DNA of 64,000 nt from Albula goreensis (lineage: Eukaryota > Chordata > Actinopteri > Albuliformes > Albulidae): assembly GCA_022829145.1 (NCBI GenBank), contig CM040745.1, positions 35,928,406 through 35,992,405 on the forward strand, written 5' to 3'. Numbering within the stretch: position 1 is the first letter of the stretch; each line of letters opens with the position of its first letter. Made by a program: the position numbers and the translations under genes. The notes beneath the pieces are model-generated. The model was not told the DNA's origin. It did not search any database and saw only the letters and a program-made list of their open reading frames with translations. Positions 1 through 14,134 of the stretch are shown here, in pieces.

Positions 1-1404
1 GGACCTGAGCAGCCAGGTAAAAAACTATAGAACCACAGAGATGTGAAAATGCTTTAACTGAAGAGGAATGAACCCAGAAGCAGCATTTTCATCATGCTGG
101 GTCTCATTGATCTCAACCCTAATAAAAAAAGAGATTTAATCCAAACATATAATTTCCATCACTAAAAAAAACAAACAAAATACCATCTTAATTAGTGAAA
201 AGGACACACTCTCATAAAGGACACAAACATAATATTTGGAGAAGAAGTATTTGAAGAACTCTTCAAAAAATGAATGAGCTGGCCAGGAAATGCTCATTAG
301 TTAACCAGAGGACTCAAACTGGAATATTTAGACTTGTAAATCCATTTTGTGAGGCAAGAAATTAGCCACCCATCAACATCATGTCAAACAGAGGCAAAGA
401 CATTGCTACCACAAAGAAAGGACGACAAATAGATGTGTACTGTAGTACGCACACACTATTAATGAATGTTAGCTGTGCTACTTAGATCAGACAATGATAA
501 GAACCCATTGTAACCAAGGTTGTTTACAACAATCCCTCTCCAAGTGTCAGATCGTTCTTCGTTGTTGTTGACATTAGTTGCATCCCGCACCTAATTCTGC
601 AACTAACTTTTAGCACAGTTAGATCATATTGGTGTCTTCCTTAATCACTTTTCTGTTTTGGCTGGCTTTAGCTGCTGATATTGGCATTTTTGTGGCCCGC
701 TTCTGTGCTTTCCAGGAGCTGGGTTATTTGACATTCTTGCAAGCTACGCACAAACCTAAGAGAGATGAGATAATGAGAGGGGGAAGCAGGACTTCAAAAC
801 GAACTCAATTATTTTCCCTCCCGATCGCATCAAAACTACAGGTCTGCTCAAAAGTAGACAAAAGCACTTCAGATGTCCCGTATTTTGGACCTGCTGGGAA
901 GCCGTACTCTAAACATGGATGGAACTTGATGAAGAAAGTTTTTTTTTAATTCGTTATGACTAGCTGGTGTCATTGAACCATATAAAATACGTCACCTTTG
1001 TGTCACGAGAGAGGGTCGTCTGTTCCACAGGCCAGAGCAACAAACGAACAGTAGCTAGCTATTTTATATGCATCGCAGGTATGGCAACAAAGAGACATTT
1101 AGATCTGAAATTCCAATTAGATGATCACTGTGCTGAAAAATGTGAAGCAGCAGTGAGGCACTTTTGAACAGAACCAACTCTGGGTATAAATGAAATGGTA
1201 AAAAAAGATTCCTAAATATTCCACAACTAAATTATTTTTACTCTTACAACTAAAATGAGTGATCTGCTTCACAGTGATGATTTCAGTATGATTTTGGTAT
1301 TTCTCCAAGCAAGTTTCCTTGGTCTTTTCAACATTAATATTCATTTACTCACACTGTACACACAACACATGAAGGACGTATAAATACAGTAATTAAATGA
1401 AACA

Positions 1405-1570
1405 TTAAAAAAAAAAGACAGAACAATTTCTTATCTTTATTTCTGTGGTTGCATTTACGAACCAAACCGCTTAGGTCGAAACTAGGTGTTTTAAGTAATT
1501 TATGGGAGTGCGTCGTAACCACAAAACGTCGTAACTCGAAACCGTCGTAACCCGAGGACCTTCTGTATAT
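1405..1570. mobile_element. Degenerate DNA-transposon end (Tigger/pogo-like)
   Basis: The unit CGTCGTAAC recurs three times between about 1,508 and 1,552, separated by short spacers. The block ends in a sequence which, read on the minus strand, begins CAGAAGGTCCTCGGGTTACG next to a TA dinucleotide. TA flanks and a CAG-type terminus are typical of Tc1/mariner-superfamily elements, including Tigger/pogo. I could not find the opposite end or a transposase frame, so this is a fragment or a non-autonomous copy. The family name is inferred from the terminus only. Confidence 0.35.
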
Positions 1571-4088
1571 CATTATTAAGCTCAGATTCATAAGACATTA
1601 ATTTTCTCATAAAGATTTTGCCTTGTGAATTGGATTCCTATATCTAAGTGAACAGACATGTTTTAAAGTACTTATTTGACGTTTAATTGTCAAAATTCTT
1701 GCAACACTTCAAATTAATAATACCCAAAGGTAAGCCTCAGGGGGACTTTTATTGTGAAATTCTCCTCTGCAGGGGGGATATTTTATGTCTCTTTTGTTTT
1801 GGTGCTCAGTAACTCATGGAGAATGAGCAAGTCCAAAAACAGGCAATTCCAAATGAGGGAAACAGAGACTGCAACCCGATACTGGCAGATATTAATGCTC
1901 TACGCTTGACTAGCACATCGTGAATGTGGGAGGGCTAACCTGTGAGGCGCACAACGAAAGCATGTCTAGATTCGCTCATAATCTGCCGCTGCATAATGAT
2001 GGCTGTGCTTACTTGCTTGCTGAGCCTTAAATAAATCTGATTCACCCTTTATGGGATTTACCACTCTTCTGATAATTTCTGATCTGAAATGAAAATAAAG
2101 ATAAAAAAATGAGTGTGGTTCAGAATTGGGAACTGTTTTGACTTAATGGCAAAAGACAAATCTCTGTTCAAGTAATCACAATTCAGGAGGAAGTTGGTGT
2201 TTGCCCGGGATAAAGAACGTTGTGCTTGTGTTTTTGTCATGATATCACTCAACATTAATTAAATGAGGATTATTTTGCTGAAGAATGTAATACCATCAGT
2301 ATCGCCCCCTTGGGTTCCAATGGAGTTGTGAAAGATTTAGAGAACTCCCTAAAGACCTACATGCACACATGTGCGCATTCTGTCAATGTTTTACGGAAAA
2401 GACAGAGAGGGGAAAGTATAACTCGAGCAGGGATATTCCCATGGCTACCAACCTTTCCTCATTTTCGTCTGTTAGGATGTGCAAATCTTTGCAAGAGCCA
2501 TAAATAGGTCGTCTAAGGAATGGCGGCGTGCCCCACTCCCTCGACACGTCAGAGCGACAGGCACACAGAGTTTGGATCAGGCCTTTTGTGGAGCAGCTGG
2601 TTGGCACAGCTTGAATGCTTTTATTTTCAAAAAAAAAATCTGAGTTAGTTTTCCATTCAGTCTCCGCTCGCTGGCTGGGGTGTGCGTTGTTCGGTGCGGC
2701 AGTGCATTGTGGGCAACCATCTACCACCCACCGAGAGAAAGAGCAGCGGTCAGACCAGGGACCCTCCGGAAAACTGCCCGGGAGAAGAATAACAGGGCTT
2801 TTCTCCTGGCTGAGGTTGTTCAGGTTAAACATAGCTCAGAGGTGAAGTATGTTCCACGGTCGGGGAGAGAGGGAGGGATTCCACAGAGACGCGGCAGCGA
2901 AAAGATGCATGGGCTGTACTTGTAGCTCAGACCCTGTTTTTGAACAGTTTCTCTGAACTGAATACGCAGCAAAGGGGTTTGTTGCTGGATATGATTCATT
3001 TGCACCCGGTGGCATAAGATATTAAGTGGGGACATGGGGAGGACTCAGTGAGAAGCAGCAGTCTGTTTCTGCTTTAAAATAGCCACTGAAGGGGTTTTTG
3101 GTGCGTTGTAAAGGAACTAACATGTCTTTTGTCTTAGATTTAGCCTAAATATTATATTTTCCCCAAGATTCAGGCTAAATTTGAAAAAAAAAGCAAGACA
3201 AACGCATTCAGATAAGCCAAAGAAAAAAAAGGACCTCAAGTTAGCATAAATCTTAAGGGAAATGTCAGATTTACGCTAAATGTGAAACAAAAATGCATGA
3301 AAAGTACATTGTGTTTAGCACCCCATAGCAGACATGCTTTTCGGTTTTCACATTTTATAGTCATGTTTTCACCTTTGTATAAACACTATCAATATGACAT
3401 ACTGGCAAGGCAGGAAAATGTTTTCACTGACCTCGTGTAGTCGGGTCAAACAGGATCAGGGTTAGTCAGAGGCCAGTGGGCCATCCTAGTCTGCTTCCAC
3501 TCACTGTTTATTCCTCTGTGTGGGTCTATTTCACATCTCTGGAGTCGTTCTGAGAACTGGCGAAACAAGGAAATGGCCATTCTCTGAATCCACAAATGAA
3601 ACATTTTTGACTATTGAAAAAAAGCTTCACAGTATGTGTTAACACTACATTTGCATTCTCAACTCAATATTATACCAACTGTAAACAACGCTACATTGTT
3701 AAAATTCAGCATTGCTGAAATAGCTATTAAATTAATATCTCTGCACAAAATGTGAGTTTTTTAAGCCTTACTCATATTTAGCTTTACTTCCTACTATTCA
3801 CCTATTTTTGAAAACTAATCCAATGACAAAAACCATATTCATTTTTGGACAACCTTGGCTGAAATTGGAAAATAAGACATGGACGCCTATCCTTCCAACA
3901 TGGACACCGGCGTTAGCTCAACCAGGAGGGTAAGCTTCTCTATGAATGGTTAAAGACAGCAGTTTGCTGTGAAGAGCCAAAGTGTCCAGAATCACGGTTT
4001 GCCCCTCACATACTAATGACATTGGCCTTCATGAAATGGATGCTGACTGCAGAAACATTTATTATAAAATGCTTGAAAAAATCCTGCA

Positions 4089-4112
4089 GGTTTTTTTTTT
4101 TTTTTTTTTTCA
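4089..4112. repeat. Homopolymer T tract
   Basis: An uninterrupted run of about 22 T. Read on the minus strand it could be the poly(A) tail of an old retroposed copy, but the flanking sequence is not recognisable. Confidence 0.8.
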
Positions 4113-7100
4113 GAAAAGGTGGCATTCAAAATTCATTTGTTCAACACAGACACCAGGAAATCCATTTTTATGTGGTTCTCACAAAATAATTTCCACTGCT
4201 GGCAGAAAAACGGTACTCAGTAATCCAAAACAGCCAATGGAAGGCTTTGCTATCAGTGTAGGTGCAGATGGGAGATCAGACTCTCTCTAGCAGTGTTAAT
4301 TCCCCAAGAAAGCATTTCAGATGTGTAGGACTCCTCGGTCTGCTTTCCGACAGCATCTCGGCTACTCCACTTTTAATAGGTGTAATTTTTTATCTGCTGT
4401 GCGATTGTAGCAAAATGGGTCCCTAGCACAGGTTTACAGTAACCGCAAACACTCACATGTCTTTGTCAACGTATGGATTACTATACCATATACTTTAAGA
4501 AAATTGAATTTGTTTTTTTTGTTTGTTTTATTTTAAACATTTACATATTCAGGTGCTTCCTAAGAATTGTGATCAGAAAGGTCATTTGTCATGTTCAATA
4601 CATTCAAATTCATCCAGGATTGTCGTGGAATTTCCGAATTTTAGGTTTGGTCAGGACAAAGTTGAGTGGGTTGAGCCATGATGAGTAGGAGCATATAAAT
4701 AATACCACTGAAGATTATATGGACTGCAGATGTGTACACTAATTTACCCTGTAGTGTGAACTCAACTGTTGAAAGGCTCAGTGATAAATTCATGGCAAAA
4801 TATGAAAACATGCAAAAACTCTTATATTTTACATTCTGAAAAGCATCTTGTAACAATTAAGGGAGCAAGCAAAAATTGTTTTTAAATTGTAATACTCGAT
4901 ACTATGAAAGTATCCAAGTCTGTAATTTGATCAAATTCACAGCCAGTTGAGTAGACTAAATAAAATAGACAGTGAATTAATCGAAGTGTACCATATGAAA
5001 ATGACTTAGGTATGCATGCTGTCAAAGGTACAAAAAAAAAAATATTGATTGTTGCTTATTTTTTATTTTTTGCTGAGAGGGAAAAGTGGTCAATAAAGTT
5101 GGAAAGAAATTGTTTGAAATGGAGCTTTTGGGCCTGCTTGGATCTATAAACACCTCGAAGGTATTGTACAAGCCATAAAACTAATCTAACAAACACATAT
5201 TGGCTGCTTTAGCCGAGTGCTGTATGTAGCAGATGTTAGCATTAACAGGGCAATTTCAAACATAATTTTCAGTGACAGCTGCCTCACATAGTCTCCAAGT
5301 TTGTGGCACGGTAACACTGCATACTGCATGTTATTGGCTATTTTAAAAATTGACCGTTACAAAGTACCCTCAGTGAATGTAGTTTCTGATCCTCTTTTGT
5401 CTTAACATGTTTCAGTTCAAGGACATGCAGAATCGTTCATTGTAATCAGCAGAGCATGGTATTGTATTACGCTTGGTATACTTATCTTATATTCTTTTAG
5501 CATATGCTAATTAGGGGCATGTAAGCTATACACAGCTAAGCCATGCCATTTCCTCCAAGCTACTTACATTTAAATTGGACTAAATCAAACTAAGCAAGCT
5601 GTTCTACTAATGCTTACAACCCAAGCTGTTTGAGTTATTTATAAAGAGTCTGGAGGTGTTATTTTTTAAAATTCTCACAAAAAGTCCTCAACTGGGTACG
5701 CTGTCTTTGAAGAGCTCAGCGGGGTGCCATCAAATCTCAAATGTTTACCAATGTAATGCCAGTCAGTAGGAACCAGTATTTATGACTCAGAGTATTTAAA
5801 ATTCTGTGTATTCTGTTGTTATCAGGAAGGTTTTGCTTAAGTAATGTGGCATTTCACTGCTATTACACACTATTGCATGTCACTACTAATGCTCATATAT
5901 TCAGATCTCTGTGTAGGAAGTCTTCTTTTTAGTCTACTAAGGAAATTAATAATCATTGAAAATGGAAATCAGTTTGAGATTTTTGAAAGGATGGCTTATG
6001 TCCTTTGTAGCTTCGCTATTTATTTATGTGTTCTGTTTCTGCTTACTGCATCTGCTAATCTATTTGAAATCTGAGAAATAAAAATGGAGTTTGTTAATGT
6101 GCTTGTGCACCCAATACCTGTAGTCTGGTAATGGCTGTTCATTGAACTGATTGGTTGATGTGGACTTTTATGTCTGGGTTATCGCCTGTCTGTCGCTGTG
6201 TTGCTTCATTGCTACTCATTTGCTCATGATTAGCACTGATAGAATCAACCCTCTGGGACATATATGACTGCTTACACAGCGAGTTCTAATTCCCAGCATG
6301 TTCGAAATGTCCTGAAGCTAACTAACTTACAAGACTTTTCTCATGGCTATTGGCTGCTTTTGCGAGGAGACATCACATTTTCCCATCTCGGAGCCCTGCA
6401 GTGGAATACTAGCTTGTACCGGTTCCCGTTCTGTCACTCTTCCTCTCACTATCGCTACCACTCCTCTGTGCGGAGCGGTGGTATATCTCCCCGTTGGCTG
6501 TAGCAAACCCTCTCCCATGTGTTTCATTAAGTCTTACATTAACAGATTGAGACGGAGGAAGCAAAGGGTTTCATAACACAGTGTTTATGAGGTTAGTTCC
6601 ACTCCAGTGAGAAGAGGTGTCCAGCCCCTTTTTCCGAAATTGACAGCCAAAGGCGTTCTGTTGACATGGAGGCGGCCAAAGCGCGGAGAACACCGATCTC
6701 AGTGGAGGCCGGGATGTGCTCTGATCATATTGCAGAGAGATGGACATTCCCACAGCGTACACTTCATTACAAATCAGTGAGAACATTCTAGCCCATAGGT
6801 CCTGAAACAGCGGACTCTGTTCTGTCCTGAATCACAGGATTTTTCAGGTAGGAAAAAAGGTAATCTTATTCACACAAATGGTCTGGATTTACTGCAGTCC
6901 AGGTGAGTTCTGTAAATGTGCCATGGTGAAGGGGTGTGTTCCCCAAAACTGAAGAAGGTAATGAGATCCAAAGGGAAGTTCTATGTAAATTCAGTTAATG
7001 GGTAAATCATGACTTCTGAACAGAGAGAATGTCATATTACAGAACCAGAGGGAAAAAACAACTCATATAAAAATGTCGGTAGTATTTTTTCATTAGATGG

Positions 7101-8367
7101 CATAGAAATAGATATATGAAAATAGACTTTTGTCAGAATGTCAGAGGATCTTTTAGCTGCCTTAAGGACCAGGCTGTGGCAGGCTGTTTTCCCCCCTTCA
7201 AAGGGCTAAAAATAAATTCTTGCTACATTAAATATAAAATAATGACTGTGAAGAGCTATGGTATTTGTGCGATATCCCGGATTTCACAATGAGTCTGGAT
7301 CTTGTGTGATTTTCTTTATGAAATTGCTCAACGGGAATAATGTTTTTAGCCATCACCAGAAAATATCTCTGTCGACCCCCTCCTCTCTTTTTTAATTTTT
7401 CATCCTCTCCTCTCATCCGCTCGTTAAATCTCCCCGGTTTTCCAAATCCCGTCTATAAAGTCACAACTGTCCGCTCACGAATGCATTTCGAAGAACTTGT
7501 TTTACAGTGTAGCTGTCTTGGGATGCATTATGCAGTAAATCTGGAAAATGAGGCAGGTACGCATGCATCGTAATTAGTTCAGGTGCTGGGTAGAGTGGGA
7601 CCGCGACAAACAAAAATAGCAACGTTTGCAGTACTCATGAGCTCTACTGCACACCTTTATTGTGTGGAACAGAATCGAACAGAAACATTTGATGGATAGG
7701 GATCACTCTCAGATGGTGGCAACATACACTTCTACTGACATCACCTGACTGCTGGGATCACACATCAAACATACGCAGTGAAACGTAGGAAATTACTTTG
7801 GGCTTGTAGTGAGCACACTAAAAACATTGTATGCAGTATGTGTGAACAACTACAATAAATCTCATTTTGGAATTCACTTTCGGAATTCAAAAGAAAAATT
7901 TAGAGTAGATACGCAGGAAATGTACAATAACACGTTTAAGAAAGGGAGATATAAAATGGTGGACATATCTTTGCTCTTTATTTTGGGCTTCTGTATATTT
8001 CTGTCTTTAAGTTCTCTGAGAATCTCTCTCATTGGACAAATAGTAAAACATAGGATCAAAGATGCACCACCTTCACAAACTTCAGTGCTGGGAATATTGG
8101 AAAATAAGAAATCAGACAAGATTACCTAGACGATTTCAATACGGCAACAAATGCATTCCAGATGAAGATTCTTTCATAATATCTCAGCCTTACGAAGGAA
8201 ACAACCAGTATTACTGTATATAGGCCTTTATTGATTATTTCAATGAGTCAACATAATTATAATTCATGTCTCTTATTGTCTTCCAAAAGGTGCTATAAAT
8301 GAACAACAACTAACATCAAAGCCAAAAGTTGAGTCCAGTCTGAGCTTTTTGAGTTGGACTGTAGATC

Positions 8368-8369
<2 letters not shown>

Positions 8370-8402
<33 letters not shown>
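8370..8402. repeat. TG/CA dinucleotide microsatellite
   Basis: About 15 uninterrupted TG units. The apparent runs of Thr-His or Cys-Val codons in open frames across it are artefacts of the repeat. Confidence 0.95.
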
Positions 8403-8403
<1 letters not shown>

Positions 8404-9536
8404 ATATGAAACAGAAGATGTACCCCCAGTCTTCCCAAAAGCAAAGTACAAAGTGAACTGCCAGAGCAAAAGAAATCCAGAGATTTCTGGCTCCGAAGAC
8501 GAACATAATAGCAATGCTACTGTACCTACACATTATGTTTTTATTTAGAATTCTGCCATGTGAGCTTCTTTTGTTATGAAACACCATCCGGAATGCAGCG
8601 CTGTCTGTAACATTCAGTTTGGATAGGCAATCAAAGGAGCTACTGTATGTGACTGTGTCGCCCTCTGCAGTTAAATATAGACCTAGCATTTTGTGGTTTA
8701 GCTCTGTGGAGTTGTCAACCCACAACAGGGCCTGCAGAGTAATTTAAGAGCAGAATTTACAGAAGAATCCCCAGACGCTCTGTATCATGTATCATGAAAT
8801 AAGCTGTTAAAGTTCTGGAACCGTGGATTACATGTCTAGCATATTACAAACAGGGATTTGTTTATTCATAACATTTCTGGTGCACCATGTAATCATCCAA
8901 ACTACATTGATTCATAAGGGAAATGATATTATTTAACGATAACATTTCAGCAGACATGAGTGAAATGTAATTAATGAATCCATTTTACAGGGATTAATTC
9001 ATGATGACACTAGCTTTGATTTAATCAACATTTGGGTCTTAACTTTGACTCAGGAAAAATAAGCAATGCAAGTTTTGGCATGCTAATTGAGATTTCTAAG
9101 CTCAGAAGCCTGTTTTGGAAGAAATTAATCTTGAATCTATTTGCAAAAAAAAAAAAAATAGAGCAAATATTGACTGAATCTTTAATGCACACTTGTGACA
9201 TTACCACAAGAGTATGCTTTAACTGAAAGTTCAATAGCATACATGAAAATCGGAGGTGTAGGTGGTATTCCAGTTTCGAGAATAATGTTGAAACTGAATA
9301 ATGTTTCATTTTTATTTTTTATTACCATTTTCACACTGGAGGCTTGTGCTAAGCAATGACTGTAATAGGGAACGGAGACATAACCCTTCCAGGGAGGCTG
9401 GTTTATAATAAACAGAGTATGACACTGATGAAGTGTTGAAGAAAAATGACCTACCCCATTAACTGGAACTGTGGAGATGATCTTGGTTAAATGGATGCAT
9501 TGCAAAGGCATTAGTGTGGTCCCTCTTCAGCTCCAC

Positions 9537-9647
9537 GGGCTGATCTCAGTTCATTTTGGGCTGACCTGCGCTTAAGTTCATTTTCCACATAACCTATCAA
9601 TGTGAGAATGGGAGACTTAAGTGGAAGCGCTGCTCTGAGATCAGCCC
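9537..9647. mobile_element. Fold-back (MITE-like) inverted repeat
   Basis: Thirteen bases at 9,537-9,549 (GGGCTGATCTCAG) are exactly reverse-complementary to 9,635-9,647. Inner segments also pair: GCGCTTAAGT on the left with ACTTAAGTGGAAGCGC on the right, with one interruption. The 111-base block can fold into one imperfect hairpin with no coding capacity, which is how short non-autonomous DNA elements of fish often look. The family is not identified. Confidence 0.5.
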
Positions 9648-12600
9648 TGTAAGAACGACCTGGTCTCAGAAACCACTAATTCAGACCACAAGCCTACAGT
9701 GTAGTTAGTATATTTGTAAAAAAAAAAAAAATAAACACCCTTCAACCTCTCTTATTTTTCTTTATGCCAAACTGTGCGTGAGTTAGCAAATTGCAGATCA
9801 TTCTATATCGTAATAGAGGGCTTATTTATATAAAAACAAATATCTGCTCTCTACACATTATTGTGAAATTATCTAGCCTGCTTTTCCGTTTTATCTCTTC
9901 AGAGAGAAGACATGCTGTGATTTTTATTCCCAAGTGACGCGCTTTACCTCACATTACTCTCGGTAAACTATCACAGATTGAAATAAAATGCCTTGAAATG
10001 GATTTGTTACAGCGTATTTCATCATTTTCTAATATTTCATTCCCAGCTGCTGTTGAAACAAACATTATTATTTATCATAATAGAGCAATCATGTGATACA
10101 TTTCTCCGAAATCGCCATAATTTACTGATATCATTTTGTACTTTTTACACTTTTTTAACGCATCGACTTGAGAGGTCTGTCTAACTGTATTATATTGCTG
10201 TTCGTTTTTTGGGAAGGGAGACTGAAGGTATTCACAGGGAGTTCATACTGCTTACATAAGTATCACATGTAAATCCTTGTTTCTATGGCAACTCAGACAT
10301 CAGCAGGCAATATAGAGTGGGTAGACAAAATAAGGGAAACATAAAATGAAAAAGGACTCGTATCATGAAGTAACTGAATTGGAATAAAAAAGGAGTCCAC
10401 ATCTGTTTTGTATTAATGCGAATACTAATTACTAACTTTTGGCTGCTGTAAAATACATTTTAAAATTGACGTTTATATATTTGAGTTTTAAAGTGATATG
10501 AGATCTATAACAGGTTTTGGAAATGGTGCGTAAATTGCATGCGCATTAGTCACAGGGATGCAAAACATTTTGAATCTTAAAGGGTGCTCAAAGCATGACA
10601 GCAAATGCTAAACAAGGAATAAATTCAATGAGAAATAGGAACAGTAGCAGCAAGTTAAAGCTCACCCAAGTGAACACTTAAGAGAGTAGAACTGATAGTT
10701 CTCAGAAACGACCACAGGACAGAATCTACACCTCCATCACCCAGCCACAACAAAAACTGAAAGTCATGAGCCTCACAGAGCTGAAATGTATCAGGGCCGC
10801 CATTTTGGAACTGCTTGTAACCACAACTAATACATAACCAGGTGGGCCGGGCACAGAAACAAAGAAACTGGACTGAGGAATGGAAGAAAACAATGCAGTC
10901 TGCAGACTTCTCTGTTTCCTGCACCTGGACAGGTTTACGTTTGAAGAAGGCCATTGGAATTTAGTTTATGATAGAGCCTTAATATTAAGCTTTCATGCAC
11001 AGAATTTGCTGTACACAAAAATCAAGAACATAAAAGGTGATGAGCTGGAGACATAGGATGTTTTATGACAGAAGTATTTTATGCAGAACCGTAACAAGCC
11101 CCCGTAATGAGTTACAGTTTCTGGTTAGTTCGACGACGATCTCACACATAATCAAAGTGTGGTCTGCCCACCAGGAGCATTATGTGCTCAAACATCGTCT
11201 GATGGAACGATTCTGCCAATGCCAGCGAGCCCACACAGTTTATGGCAGGTACGACGAAGAGGAGGCGGGAAGGCAGGACTTACACAAGCTCACGCTAACG
11301 GCCGCACAGCAGCTCCAGACGATTTGGCATCCGCCAGCATCGATAATGAGTGCGTTTCATTCTGGACCGGTTACTGTGTTCACTTCCACTCACATGCATA
11401 ATCAACAGAAATCTGTTCAGAAATTTTATGGCAGCGATTTTTTGCTTTTGTGTTTTTTTTTCTTTTATGTTCATAATACTTAAGGCATTAATTTCCAGTG
11501 AATGTTTTAATGTCAATATCCTACCTGTCAACTCCTCTACCTAAAATATAAAATATAAAATAAAAGGATCCATACAAGATAGGCAACTTTGTGTCAATGC
11601 CCATGACATAGGGAATTCAGCACCACCAATGAAGAGCTAACCAACAATTGAGAACCGTTTAGGTTACAACAAGCAATATTGTTTATGTTACTTGAATGAT
11701 ATATTATGTTTATGCTGAGTTTTATTCATAAGTGATCGCTATCTGGCTGCGATATCATTCTGCAGACCTATATGAACACCCTAACTGCTTGTGCAACCAT
11801 TATTATGGGTTGCAGATAGTTGTCAAATGTCTCCTGAGTTAAACTGTTACTGGTCACATTGTCTGTTGTCCACATTTTCCAAATTTCCTCGAAACAGAAG
11901 CACAATCTAACATAATGTAGTCAATCAGTCCAAATGTATTCTATTAGCCCTTGAAGAGATAGCTTTGTGGAAGTAAAATAGTGAGATATTGTAGGTCTTT
12001 CCTCAGATGTATGATATTCTAAATGTGCTTTTGAATTGAAAAGGTACTGTATATTATTGAAGTCACAGACATGTGCTGCAGTTCAGTTGGAAAGCTATTT
12101 TATCTTAAAACGTAGACAGTCACTTCCTAGCGACATTCGTTTTTCTGCAGTTTCCTGATGTGGAAATTCCAGTCATATGTAAGCCCCGGTCATATGTTTA
12201 CGATTATATACTTCAAAAGTGGAATTGCTGAAGCTATTTTAAAATGTCGTGCTGATGTTTTGAAATGACCTGAAGGTTCTGCGGGAAGTCATTCATTAAG
12301 TGGGTGGTTTGCTTCCTGAGGAGTCTGAAACGAGTCTGAACCGTTGAATGCTCAGAGTTTGCTTTTTTTTGCCAGGCTAAGCCCTTAATTACTCAGCTAT
12401 AATTGGGTAAATCACTTGACCTTCAGAAAACTGGATTTACTCAGAGACTCCCAAATTGTCGACCATGTCACAGAATTTGTGCAGCCTTGTCTTCTCTTTA
12501 AAGTATTGGGTTTTTTTTTACTGCAGGAATGAATGTTGTGAACAGACGACATGATGAGAGATATATCAGTGAAGGGGGTGGTGGTGGAACAAGCAGAGAA

Positions 12601-12707
12601 TATTCTAGGTGATGTGTTAAACTATACTTTTGTAGGCTTGAGAGCTTATTATGTGTGTGTTAGTGTGCGCAGATGTCTAACATGGTGGCAGGTGGTTCTG
12701 TAACCTT

Positions 12708-12727
12708 ACACACACACACACACACAC
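12708..12727. repeat. CA/TG dinucleotide microsatellite
   Basis: About ten CA units, flanked on both sides by less regular TG-rich sequence (12.65-12.80 kb). Confidence 0.9.
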
Positions 12728-14134
12728 TTTAACACTACACAGTCATGTGGGATTTGCATTATGAGTGTGTATGTGCACGTGTGCCCATGTGCAATATAAA
12801 AATTATGCGTATTTATGTTAGAACAGCTCACCAGACGGGTCTGAGCGATCGTCTCGTATGGGAAGCACACCCCTCACCCTCAATGCCCTCAGCTACACTT
12901 ATGAGGTGTTTATATGTGACCATTTACTACGGGTGAGTCATTGCTAAACACAGTCTGGATACGCCCCCCGGCTACATGTGTTAATCTGTACCCAGGCCTG
13001 CAGCTCTGGCTTGCCATTTTATTAACTTGTTGTCACTTTATTTGTGTAATGATGTTGCCATGGTTTAACACTGTATACTTTTTTGCAGCAGGGTGAAAAA
13101 CCTGATTCTAAATGAACACAGAGTAAATTAAAATTATCATCTAGTGCACAGGTAAACAAAAAATATCTGGAAAAAACATTGGGAACATTTGGAAGCAGAT
13201 TTTTTTATTCAAAGCGAGTTAAAAAAAGTGAGCAAAACATCATGAAATGATAGGAATTTTATCATTTTCTATTTTTTAATAATTTTCATTGTCATCATGA
13301 AATGATTGTGTTCACTGATGTATTATCCTCATGTTATATTAAATAATATTAAATTATATTAGGTGGTACAGATTTATCATTTCTGTAATAATGTTGCCTA
13401 CATTAGAACATGTATACTGCATTTGGCTGGTAAGATTTTTGCAATGGTTAAGACTCAGCAATAGTGAGAATGAAGCCATAACATCAATGGATCAATCACA
13501 CAAAATGATATACAACCTCACCTCAACATTCCTTATTTCCTTCACAATGTATGCCCTTAGTACCAAGAGCACAGTCTCCACCAGTTAATTCTCCCCTGTC
13601 TTCTCAGCCTGCAAGCAATAAATACTTTTATTATTATGCTAAAAATAGGTGGTCTGCACTGAGATATGCACCTCAAGCTTGAATTTGAAACCGTAGCCAA
13701 AGGCACAAGGTGCTATGGTAGCGGTAACGGGAAATGTTTATGGATCCGCCCCGCCTAGAAGAATTGGCCCCTTAACTTTAGCCAGACAAACTTTCCCCAG
13801 CATGCTGGTAGAAACTTTCAATGAGCAAAGGCAAAACGAGTTTTATTTTTGGTTTTTCCTCCACACACCCCAGTTTACCCAAATAAGGCTCTCGAATGTG
13901 AGTGTGCCATATCTTTCAGCTTTACCCAAGTAAGGAGGAAGGGACATTTCAAGAATCCTGCCACTGCCATACATATGTGTCCCTCGAGGATATCACATCC
14001 TGACAGACAGGAAGTTCACTGAATCCCTGATAGCAACAGAAAGCACTCCCTCTCGAAAAACAACTTCAGCTCAGCAGTTAAGGACTGGTCCTCAAAGGGA
14101 CTGAGCTCTGGCCTGCTCCAGCTCCACCGCCGAC

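Larger units (their letters stand above)
1..14134. other. Gene-poor flank upstream of the CD160-like gene
   Basis: I found no coding exon that I can support in this 14 kb. The open frames here are short, show no recognisable domain and are not bounded by convincing splice signals. The stretch holds a transposon-end-like block near 1.4-1.57 kb, an A/T tract near 4.09 kb, a TG microsatellite near 8.37 kb, a fold-back repeat near 9.54 kb and a CA microsatellite near 12.71 kb. Blocks of more complex sequence at about 2.5-2.9, 6.3-6.8 and 7.3-7.6 kb could be conserved non-coding DNA, but that cannot be judged from one sequence. Confidence 0.5.

Noticed and set aside
2383..2832. 150-codon minus-strand open frame
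   Set aside because: No recognisable domain, no splice context, and overlapping equally long + strand frames; likely chance in moderately GC-rich DNA.
8273..8725. 150-codon minus-strand frame with a Thr-His run
   Set aside because: The run is the TG/CA microsatellite; the flanks show no domain.
11037..11483. 148-codon + strand open frame
   Set aside because: Low-complexity C-terminus over a T-rich tract, no domain and no homologous pattern recognised.
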